DNA of 12,252 nt from Patescibacteria group bacterium (GTDB taxonomy: Bacteria; Patescibacteriota; Microgenomatia; UM-FILTER-40-11). The notes under the pieces were generated by a model, which was not told where the DNA came from, ran no database searches, and saw only the letters and a program-made list of their open reading frames with translations. Shown here in pieces: positions 5,276-12,027 of the stretch. A program made the translations under genes and the position numbers. The stretch lies in contig JAMCYY010000082.1 in the NCBI GenBank assembly GCA_023473205.1, positions 2,996-15,247 on the forward strand. The letters are read 5' to 3'. Within the stretch, counting starts at the first letter, position 1, and every line of letters starts with the position of its first letter.

Positions 5276-5908
5276 CTATTTTTGCAGTTTCCAGTCAATT
5301 TTGTGAGTTGAAGGATCAACTCCTTTGTCCATAATCCAGTCCAAGACTTCCTGTCTGATCTCTGGAGTATCTTTTTTAAGGGTTACTTTCAATTTTAAAG
5401 CATCAGTATAAGTAATGTTCCAATTTTGACTAATATAGGGAACTTCGTCAAAGAGGGGATAATCATTATCAATTTTTTGTCGGAAGCTTTGATAAAAATT
5501 TGGCGTTCCAACGCCTTTGCCTTCAGTTGAGGTAGGGATAAAAGGCTCTTTTTGGGTGATAAAGGAAAAAGAATATAAAAAGTTGGCAATTTGTTTATTT
5601 TTTAATTCAATTTTGTATTCTGTTTGGCCGGTTAACTTTTCAGTTGGTAGAATGACTAAACTGTTTTTATCCTGTTTTAAATTAAATTTAATGGTTGGAA
5701 AAGTTGTAACTTGCCAGTCTGATAAAGTAATTTCTTTGTCAAAAGTAATTGCAATTTGAGTTTCTAAAGAAAGATTGCTTTGTTGATTTACTGGTGAAGT
5801 ATTTATGATCACCGGTATTTCTTGCTTGGGCAGCAGGATTTTAATTCCCAAAAAGATTATGGCAATAGCGGCTAAAATCAGGATAATTCTTAATTGCTTC
5901 TTTTTCAT
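5276..5908 (-). CDS. Membrane-anchored protein with SbsA-type Ig-like domain
   Basis: 210 residues. A basic start (MKKKQLR) and one hydrophobic helix (about 8-26) form an N-terminal anchor or uncleaved signal, with no lipobox cysteine. Residues about 32-120 resemble a bacterial Ig-like domain of the SbsA/Big_5 type: PVIINTSPVNQQSNLSLETQ, then ITFDKEI and ILPTEKLTGQTEYKIEL, the usual 'P..G........I...F...I....' layout. A Pro/Thr/Gly-rich linker follows (about 121-138), then an unrecognised alpha/beta-looking C-terminal region with PLFDEVPYISQNWNITYTD and an acidic/basic helix (EIRQEVLDWIMDKG). The protein would lie mainly outside the cytoplasm. Its ATG follows the CHAP-protein stop after one base, so it is the last gene of the secretion-like operon and likely a surface component of it. 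The exact function is unknown. Confidence 0.7.
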   Translation of the reverse strand: MKKKQLRIILILAAIAIIFLGIKILLPKQEIPVIINTSPVNQQSNLSLETQIAITFDKEITLSDWQVTTFPTIKFNLKQDKNSLVILPTEKLTGQTEYKIELKNKQIANFLYSFSFITQKEPFIPTSTEGKGVGTPNFYQSFRQKIDNDYPLFDEVPYISQNWNITYTDALKLKVTLKKDTPEIRQEVLDWIMDKGVDPSTHKIDWKLQK

Positions 5909-5909
5909 T

Positions 5910-8297
5910 TTATTTACTCCATCTTAAATAACCACCCGGATGGTCGGCACCATTTCCAAAAGGATAATCAAGAACATTAATAGAACCATCATAACCATTG
6001 GCTTGAGCAACACTAATTTTTCCGGAATCGTCTTTAGGATTAGCTGTTTTGACTCCAATTACAATACCGATATGGCCATCCGGTCCTGCTGATGTTCCCG
6101 GCCAAATAACCAAATCACCCACTTGAGGTTTTAAACTGCCCTCAATAAAAGCGTAGCCTTGCGGATAAGGTGGCACAATATAATCTTTGGCTGAAGCTAC
6201 GGATTTGGTTAAAGGTTGTCCAATGGCATTTTGGATGCCAACGGTAAAACCAACGCACTGAAGATATCCGGCGCATTCCTGGCATTCGACTGCGGAATTA
6301 TGAAAAGCGTTCTTAACGGCTTGTAAACCTAAAAGCGGTGGTGGTTGATCTAAACATAAGTCAACATCATTAATATTACCGGAAAGGACTTGACCAATGC
6401 CGCAGCTTTTAACCAGTCGGCAAATTACTTCTTCGGCTAAATGTCGTGGGGGATTGTCACAGTTTAAAGAAGGCAGACCCTTGGAAGAAATTAAGTTGCT
6501 GCTAATGCCTTGACTGTTAAAAAAGACTTCAGCAACTGTACCTTGAGAAATAAAGAAAATTATAAAGATAGCAAATGCGAAAATTCCTAAAATTTTCATT
6601 GGCCCTTTTACTGTATCAGCGGAAGATAGAGCAGAAATTACATTTTGTAGTCCTCGGCCCATTCTTTGTCCAAGGCCGTTTTGACCAGTAATAAATCCAG
6701 CTGTTCCATTGCCAATGGAAATTAAAATCCGGCTGCCTTGGAGATTTTCTAATAAAGATTTCGCAAAAGAAGATAAAAAACCTGTCGTTTGTCTTCCTTG
6801 TGCGGGAATAAGAACTGTTAAAAGATTGCCTGTTAATTCCCTTTGGGCACTATTAACAATAATCCTTTGTAAGGGTGGTCCAAGAACAGTAGGGGCAAAA
6901 ATCCGATAAAAGAAATTAGCGATTCGTCCAGTGAGCGAAGGTCGGCCAACGCGGAGAACTTGACCTTCAGAAGTTAGTAAAAATTTTTGTTTTCCCCAAA
7001 CAAAGGAGCGAAATTTTTCCCAAGGTGCGATATTCCTCTGAGGTGTAAGAACCTGAAGGCTTCTTTCTCTTTCAAGTGTTGCGAGGAGAGGTGAGTGAGG
7101 AGAATTTAGCCTTAGACTATCAATTGTAAGGCTAACATCTTCAGTCGTGGTTTTTTGGGCAAAGTTTAGTGATTTTTGAAAGTCACTTAAGTTCTTCCCG
7201 AGCAAGTCAACTGTTTCCGGATTTAAGCCTTTTCTTTGTAAAAGAGAAAAAGATTTGTCTTGAAAAGTCTGTCCATTTTCATTAGCAGGTAAAAGATAAA
7301 GGTTAGCTAATGGTTGTTTTTCTCCTGTCTTCGGTAAAGGAATTTCTTTGCCTAAAATTTCTTCCAGGGAAGCATCCATTTGTTTAATCTCCGATGGAGA
7401 AAAGTGACCAATTTTTTCTAATCTTTTAGCACTAAGGATTATGGTCACTTGGGCTATTTGTTTATGATTACGCCAGGGAAGTTGTTCAAGGAAAAAGGCC
7501 TGGTTAGCCAGGAGATTTGCAGCTTCTTGTGTTTGAGAAATTGGTTTAGGAATGACTTCTTCTAAAAACACCTTCCTATCACTTAAATTAGAAAGTTTTT
7601 CGATTTCAGGTAAAGAAGAGCTCAAGCCTTCTATATATTCTTTTTGTTCTTTGTTTAAGGTTTCATCTCTGGCTACTGCTTGAGAAATTACTCTTTGAAC
7701 TTCTTTTTCAACCTGTTCCCGTGTTTCAGAATTTTGCCCTAAAGAAGTACTCTCCAATCTTTGGATCGCTTCAGACAATTCTGGATCGATTTCAAGATTT
7801 TCGTCCAGGCGGTCAATAATTTGTTCTCGTTTTTGCCCTAAAGGGTCTAATCCTAGTCTTTTCTCCAATTCTGTTCTAATTTTCCTAATGGTTCTCTGAT
7901 AATGGCTTTCATCTTCAAGAAATTTATGAGCTTGAGAAAGTACTTTTTCTTTAATCTCTGCTTTTTGTTGTTCTAATTCATCTAGCTCGACAATCAGATT
8001 TTGTAGTTCTGAAGTAGGAACAGCAGCCGTTGGAACTTCTCCAGGAGCTTGAGATTGTTCAAGGAATTTTAATATTTCTTCCGGCGTAAGTTTTTCTAGA
8101 TCTGCTTCAGAAGGAAGAATTCCAATTGATTGTAATTCCTCCAGTTCCTTTCTTAAAAGAATTTCAACTTGAGAATAATTAAGGCCATGCCAATTTTGGT
8201 TTTGATTTTCTTTATTTTGTAAAAACCTAGCAGCCTTTTCGCAGGCTAAAATAATTTTCGGATCAGAAGTACTATTTTTGAATAGTTGGCTTTTCAT
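5910..8297 (-). CDS. Large bitopic protein with C-terminal CHAP peptidoglycan-hydrolase domain
   Basis: 795 residues. Residues 1-250 are highly charged and helical, with predicted coiled coil (about 96-225). Residues 250-560 are mixed, with no recognised family. One clear membrane helix lies at about 567-585 (ILGIFAFAIFIIFFIS) after a basic KGPMK, suggesting N-in/C-out. The last 130 residues look like a CHAP amidase/endopeptidase: candidate catalytic Cys681 (LQCVGFTVG), His742 (DGHIGIVIGV), Asn767 (AQANGYDGS), and GDLVIWPG before the histidine. Seven cysteines lie after the membrane helix (613, 626, 632, 648, 672, 675, 681), so disulfides are possible. There is no N-terminal signal peptide. 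The gene starts 26 nt inside the virB4-like gene and ends one base before the next. Likely role: local wall opening for the type IV secretion-like machine, comparable to VirB1. The function of the long cytoplasmic part is unknown. Confidence 0.75.
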   Translation of the reverse strand: MKSQLFKNSTSDPKIILACEKAARFLQNKENQNQNWHGLNYSQVEILLRKELEELQSIGILPSEADLEKLTPEEILKFLEQSQAPGEVPTAAVPTSELQNLIVELDELEQQKAEIKEKVLSQAHKFLEDESHYQRTIRKIRTELEKRLGLDPLGQKREQIIDRLDENLEIDPELSEAIQRLESTSLGQNSETREQVEKEVQRVISQAVARDETLNKEQKEYIEGLSSSLPEIEKLSNLSDRKVFLEEVIPKPISQTQEAANLLANQAFFLEQLPWRNHKQIAQVTIILSAKRLEKIGHFSPSEIKQMDASLEEILGKEIPLPKTGEKQPLANLYLLPANENGQTFQDKSFSLLQRKGLNPETVDLLGKNLSDFQKSLNFAQKTTTEDVSLTIDSLRLNSPHSPLLATLERERSLQVLTPQRNIAPWEKFRSFVWGKQKFLLTSEGQVLRVGRPSLTGRIANFFYRIFAPTVLGPPLQRIIVNSAQRELTGNLLTVLIPAQGRQTTGFLSSFAKSLLENLQGSRILISIGNGTAGFITGQNGLGQRMGRGLQNVISALSSADTVKGPMKILGIFAFAIFIIFFISQGTVAEVFFNSQGISSNLISSKGLPSLNCDNPPRHLAEEVICRLVKSCGIGQVLSGNINDVDLCLDQPPPLLGLQAVKNAFHNSAVECQECAGYLQCVGFTVGIQNAIGQPLTKSVASAKDYIVPPYPQGYAFIEGSLKPQVGDLVIWPGTSAGPDGHIGIVIGVKTANPKDDSGKISVAQANGYDGSINVLDYPFGNGADHPGGYLRWSK

Positions 8298-10296
8298 TGT
8301 TTTCCATAATTATCTCACTTTTAAATCTTGGGGGCAAAGGAGTTTGAGAAACTGGTTGAGTATCTACTTTTATTGTTTCAATTTTTATTGGGACAGAAGT
8401 AGTTTGGTTAATAACTTGGGTAGCAACCTTGGTTGGAGGAGGGGTTTCTTTTACTGGTTCAGGCAAAGGTATCTCTTTGGCCTTATTTTGCTTGGCTAAA
8501 ATTTCCTGGGGTTTGGAAGTTACTAATTCATGTTCTTCCGGAGAAGCAACTACTTTTATAGCTACATGGTTACTGCCGGCAAAAAACAAGCCTTCACCGA
8601 CATCACAAGCCAGTAAAAACTGCTTTTCTCCTTCAGAAAGATAAAATGTTTGAGCTACTTTTTCAATGGCTGCCGGGTGTTGTTTCATTAAAACCTGGAT
8701 TGAAGAGTTAGTGACAATGGTTTTGCCAATATCATTTTTAAGAAAGTCTTCCACGTCTTGGGTAATCGTGGTGACACCTAAATAATATTTTCTCGCCCTT
8801 TTGGCAATTGAGTTTAAAAAGTTGGCAGAATCTTCTGACTGCATCATAAACCAAGCCTCATCAACAACAAGTAATCTTTTTTTCAATTCCTTTCTTACCT
8901 TGGTCCAGATGAAGTCTAAAATAATAAACATGGCAATTGGCCGCAAAGCCGATTCTAAATCACGTAAGGAAAAGACAGTAAAGGGATTTTTAATATTAAC
9001 GTTAGAGGCTTGGTCAAAAATGCCGGAAAAAGAGCCTTTGACAAATTTTTCAATCCGGTCAGCTAAAGAGCGGGCCAGCGGCTCTTCCATACCAATTAAA
9101 GTTTTGTAAAGGTCTTCCATTAAAGGAGGTTCTTTGCCTTGGGTTGCCGGGTCTTGGGTAATGCCCTTCATTTGATAAGTTAAGCTTAATGCCCGGTCAA
9201 GAATAGCTTCTTCAGTTGGGTTTAATTGGCCCATAATAACTTTAAAAAGCGAGTGTAAAGAGAGAATTTTTTGGTTAAGCTCGTTTTCGCCTTCTTCCCT
9301 AACCTGGGAAAGGTCAAAAGGGTTAATTTTAGCTTTGGAATTAAAGCCAAAAGTAATATATTCACCCCCGACTGCTTTCGAAAGGTTCTCATATTCATTT
9401 TCCGGGTCAATGACAATAATTTCTGTATCAAACATGAGTGAACGCATGATTTCCAGTTTGACCATATACGACTTTCCTGAACCTGACTTGGCGAAGATAC
9501 AGGCATTTTGGTTCTCCATAGTAAAGCGGTCAAATATAATTAAACTGCCATTGTGCTCATTAATGCCGTACAGAATGCCTTCATTGGCAGTCAATTCTGA
9601 AGAAGCAAAAGGAAAAGTACTGGCTAAAACAGTGGTATCCATATTATAAGTGCAGTTTAGGAAGTCCAAACAAAGAGGTAGGGTGGTTTTAAAGCCTTCT
9701 TCCTCATAAAGCATGGCATCTTTGGAAGAAATTTTTTGCGCTTCCAGGGTTGATTTTAAGCCTTGGGTCGTTTTGTTAAGTTCATCTAAATTATCAGCCG
9801 GAACAGTAATATAAAGACCAAACTGAAAATATCTTTCCATGCCTTTAACCAGCTGTTCCTGCATGACTAAAGAATCTTCAAGCTTTGCCTGGGTTGCTGG
9901 ATTAGGAATCCGGCCTCTTTCCATGTCCATGGATATTTCTGCTTCCATTTCGGCAATTTTTCTTCTTAGGTCATCTAAAACCGTATTGCTGGCAACCGGA
10001 AAAACATAAAGAGAAATATCTAAAGAATGGTCATAATTAATTAGGGCAGAAAGCCAATTTGGCCAAACATAACGTGGGTAAGAAGTCTTTTGGTTGGGAA
10101 TAAACAAAGTCCGGGTATAATGATTGTTAATTTTTAAATTGGTAAAATCAACCTCAATTAACGAAGGGGCAATTAAATCTTGAACCGTTGAATCAATGTT
10201 TGCCACTGGTATTGAGGGTGGAGTGGAGGGAAACACTTTCGTAGGTAAGGGAATTTTAACTTTGTTTTTCAGGTTTTTTACCAGATCAAATTTCAT
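8272..10296 (-). CDS. virB4: VirB4/TraC-family type IV secretion ATPase
   Basis: The ATPase that powers assembly or transfer in type IV secretion and conjugation systems, acting at the cytoplasmic face of the inner membrane. The 674 residues contain the P-loop AKSGSGKS (269-276), Walker B RLLVVDEAW (474-482) with Asp479/Glu480, IIVIDPENEYENL after the P-loop (294-305), and GVTTITQDVEDFL (507-519), all typical of VirB4/TraC. Residues 60-235 belong to the family's N-terminal region. The extreme N-terminal domain is apparently encoded separately by the upstream gene, whose stop overlaps this ATG in ATGA form (10293-10296). A C-terminal tail (about 595-674) rich in Pro, Thr, Val and Lys is probably disordered, an addition beyond the ATPase core. 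No relaxase or VirD4 coupling protein is seen in the window. Confidence 0.9.
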   Translation of the reverse strand: MKFDLVKNLKNKVKIPLPTKVFPSTPPSIPVANIDSTVQDLIAPSLIEVDFTNLKINNHYTRTLFIPNQKTSYPRYVWPNWLSALINYDHSLDISLYVFPVASNTVLDDLRRKIAEMEAEISMDMERGRIPNPATQAKLEDSLVMQEQLVKGMERYFQFGLYITVPADNLDELNKTTQGLKSTLEAQKISSKDAMLYEEEGFKTTLPLCLDFLNCTYNMDTTVLASTFPFASSELTANEGILYGINEHNGSLIIFDRFTMENQNACIFAKSGSGKSYMVKLEIMRSLMFDTEIIVIDPENEYENLSKAVGGEYITFGFNSKAKINPFDLSQVREEGENELNQKILSLHSLFKVIMGQLNPTEEAILDRALSLTYQMKGITQDPATQGKEPPLMEDLYKTLIGMEEPLARSLADRIEKFVKGSFSGIFDQASNVNIKNPFTVFSLRDLESALRPIAMFIILDFIWTKVRKELKKRLLVVDEAWFMMQSEDSANFLNSIAKRARKYYLGVTTITQDVEDFLKNDIGKTIVTNSSIQVLMKQHPAAIEKVAQTFYLSEGEKQFLLACDVGEGLFFAGSNHVAIKVVASPEEHELVTSKPQEILAKQNKAKEIPLPEPVKETPPPTKVATQVINQTTSVPIKIETIKVDTQPVSQTPLPPRFKSEIIMENNEKPTIQK

Positions 10297-10943
10297 TTTT
10301 GGACAGCCTCTTTTTCTGTTGTTGAGTTTTCGCTATTGTAAATATTATAAAAAAGTTTAATTAGTTCTTCAGTTTGCATTTGGCGGGCAACTAAGCCGAT
10401 TCTGGCGAAAAGTTTAATTAAATGGTCTCTTTTAGGAAAAAGAGAGTCTTTAGCTTTAGGTAAAATATAATCCTTAGTAAAAGGCAGGCTTTGGGTTTTT
10501 TTAAAGATTGAGGTTAAAGTCGGAGCAACGCCAAGCTCTAAGGCAGAAAAAGGGATAACTACATAAAATTTTTTATCAAGGACATTATTTTTTTTCACCA
10601 TTTCTCCCACAAATTTACGATAGCCTTTGATCATGTTAGACAGTAAAGGATTATTAGCTTTAACACTTTCTTGTTTTTCTAACAAATTAAGATAGGCGCT
10701 AATATCTTTTCGTTGTGAACGGATAACTACTTGGATAGGGAAAGTTAAAGAATTTAAAAGTGAGGCGTAAGCATAAATAATTGCTTCTTGCTCTTTTTCG
10801 GAAAGCAGGTCAAAGTTTACCGAAGAAACGGCTAAAATTAAGGCGCAAGAGCCGTCTTTAAGGACAACCAGATTATCAAGAATGTCTTCAATGGGAAGAT
10901 GTTCTTGGGTTGTGGCTCTGATAGGAATTTGGGCAGAATCCAT
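10293..10943 (-). CDS. TraC/VirB4 N-terminal-domain-like protein
   Basis: 216 residues without a signal peptide or clear membrane helix. The region LPIEDILDNLVVLKDGSCALILAV, followed by NFDLLSEKEQEAIIYAYASLLNSLTFPIQVVIRSQ (parts of about 16-77), resembles the start of VirB4/TraC-like conjugation ATPases, where a strand-rich domain precedes the motor. Residues about 80-216 are helical and basic (SAYLNLLEKQ, KGYRKFVGEMVKKNNVLDKKFYVVIPF). No Walker motifs are present, so it is not itself an ATPase. It overlaps the VirB4 gene by 4 nt and is transcribed just before it, so it probably forms a complex with that protein as a naturally split VirB4. It is preceded by the repeat-filled gap at 10944-11096. 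The family is inferred from pattern and context, not from a search. Confidence 0.65.
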   Translation of the reverse strand: MDSAQIPIRATTQEHLPIEDILDNLVVLKDGSCALILAVSSVNFDLLSEKEQEAIIYAYASLLNSLTFPIQVVIRSQRKDISAYLNLLEKQESVKANNPLLSNMIKGYRKFVGEMVKKNNVLDKKFYVVIPFSALELGVAPTLTSIFKKTQSLPFTKDYILPKAKDSLFPKRDHLIKLFARIGLVARQMQTEELIKLFYNIYNSENSTTEKEAVQK

Positions 10944-10953
10944 ATATAAAATC

Positions 10954-11099
10954 TAAATTCGAATATCGAAGCACGAATATCGAAACAAATAAAAGATTCA
11001 AATTTTCTAAATTCGAAACTGTTTAAAATTTTGTATTTTTGAATTTAGCCCGCCAGCTGGCGGATTGTTTCGGATTTCGAATTTCGGATTTCGAATTTA
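10954..11099. repeat. TTCGAA-rich intergenic repeat element, copy A
   Basis: Two 35-bp arms, TAAATTCGAA...CGAAACAA at 10954-10988 and its imperfect reverse complement at 11065-11099 (26 of 35 positions agree), bracket an AT-rich core. Inside lies a second inverted pair, CTAAATTC (11007-11014) with GAATTTAG (11041-11048), and a GC-rich palindrome (11050-11063). The segment 10981-11023 matches 11985-12027 in copy B at 36 of 43 positions. The right arm ends on the stop codon of the PrgI-like gene (11097-11099). The element fills the only sizeable gap inside the secretion-like cluster. Confidence 0.8.
11050..11063. repeat. Perfect 14-bp GC-rich palindrome
   Basis: CCGCCAGCTGGCGG is its own reverse complement and is a striking GC island in an AT-rich spacer. 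It directly abuts the right arm of repeat copy A. No T-run follows on either strand close enough for a standard terminator, and a zero-loop palindrome suggests a protein-binding site or mobile-repeat core. Similar GC palindromes are something I recall from other CPR intergenic regions. Confidence 0.75.
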
Positions 11100-11933
11100 T
11101 TTACTAACTATTTCTATTGGTTGGATAATTTGGCCTTTAAGCTCGATTTTAATTATATCAAACTCAAAGCCTTCCTTTTCCGTTTCGATTTCATAAAGGC
11201 CATTAGGCAGAGGAGTGGCACTTTGAAATTGGCCAAGTTTATTTGATTTAAAAGCCCTGACCGGCGTGCCATAAGAATCACGGATTTCCAAAATTGCGCC
11301 TTCAATAATTTTATTTTCTTTATTATGGATAAAGCCAACTAAAATATTAGGGATAGTGGGGGCCGATGGAATAACTACCCCCGGGGTAAATTTGGCTTCT
11401 ACCCTTTTGATGTTTTTCACTTGAATTTCTGGTGGGGGAATATAAATATTTGATCCTTTGAAAATGGTTTTAGGCATGGGTTTGGGGGTATAAGCCCCGG
11501 ATGGGGCAGGATTGGCTTGATAAATTGGTTGGTTGGGTGAAGCTGTAGGAATGGAAGGTTGCGGCGGGGTAACTGTTGCTGACGGATTATTAACTGGTGC
11601 CTGCGGTGCCGGATTCGTGACCGAACTAATAGCTTGGGTTTTATCTTTTCTGGGCCGCCAAAGATAAAGGGTAGGTGAATAAATCCTTTTGAAAAAAGCA
11701 ATAATCCAAAGGTCTACCGGACGGCCCTCAAAAGGAACAAAAGCCATGGCAAAACCTAAGCCGCCGAAAAGGAGCATTAAAAACCACTTGATAAGCGTTG
11801 GCGGATTAACAGCATAAACAATCAAGGCTAAAATAACCCCGGAAGCCAGTTTTAAAAACTGCTTTAAGGTCATGTCGCCGACTAAACGGAATTCATAACC
11901 GGCAATTGGTTGAGGAACAGGATGTTGGTCCAT
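11097..11933 (-). CDS. PrgI/VirB3-like membrane protein with C-terminal Ig-like (carboxypeptidase-regulatory-like) domain
   Basis: 278 residues. Residues about 5-100 look like the PrgI family (VirB3-related inner-membrane component of Gram-positive-type conjugation systems): HPVPQPIAGYEFRLVGDMTL, two membrane helices (about 28-43 and 47-66), FVPFEGRPVDLWIIAFFKRIYSPTLYLW in parts. A Pro/Ala/Asn/Gln-rich linker spans about 105-170. The end (about 195-278) has the beta-sandwich pattern of carboxypeptidase regulatory-like domains: VGFIHNKENKIIEGAILEI, then YGTPVRAFKSNKLGQF and LPNGLYEIETEKEGF. Positive residues after the second helix (KR, RPRK) place the C-terminus in the cytoplasm. It is the first gene of the virB4 cluster, the order PrgI then VirB4 being usual. 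The extra C-terminal domain is beyond the normal family length of roughly 100-120. Confidence 0.75.
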   Translation of the reverse strand: MDQHPVPQPIAGYEFRLVGDMTLKQFLKLASGVILALIVYAVNPPTLIKWFLMLLFGGLGFAMAFVPFEGRPVDLWIIAFFKRIYSPTLYLWRPRKDKTQAISSVTNPAPQAPVNNPSATVTPPQPSIPTASPNQPIYQANPAPSGAYTPKPMPKTIFKGSNIYIPPPEIQVKNIKRVEAKFTPGVVIPSAPTIPNILVGFIHNKENKIIEGAILEIRDSYGTPVRAFKSNKLGQFQSATPLPNGLYEIETEKEGFEFDIIKIELKGQIIQPIEIVSK

Positions 11934-11938
11934 AATTT

Positions 11939-12027
11939 TTTAAAAATTCGAATATCCCTTACAGGGTAAACGAAATCCGAAATTCGAAACAAATACAAAA
12001 TTCAAATTTTCAAATATCAAAACTATT
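11939..12027. repeat. TTCGAA-rich intergenic repeat element, copy B
   Basis: Reads AAAAATTCGAATATC, then a small inverted repeat CCCT-TAC-AGGG (11956-11966), then CGAAATCCGAAATTCGAAAC and an AT-rich tail CAAATACAAAATTCAAATTTTC. The stretch 11985-12027 matches 10981-11023 of copy A in the same orientation (36 of 43). The CCCTTACAGGGTAA block has no counterpart in copy A. The element lies between the four-helix-bundle gene and the PrgI-like gene and reaches the stop codon of the former. No convincing promoter for the secretion-like cluster is visible in it. Confidence 0.75.

Noticed and set aside
11050..11063. The GC palindrome as a rho-independent terminator.
   Set aside because: It has no loop and no adjacent T-run on either strand, and on the minus strand it would cut the secretion-like cluster after its first gene.
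10954..11099. The TTCGAA repeats as a CRISPR array.
   Set aside because: Units are short, degenerate and palindromic, without regular spacers or nearby cas genes.
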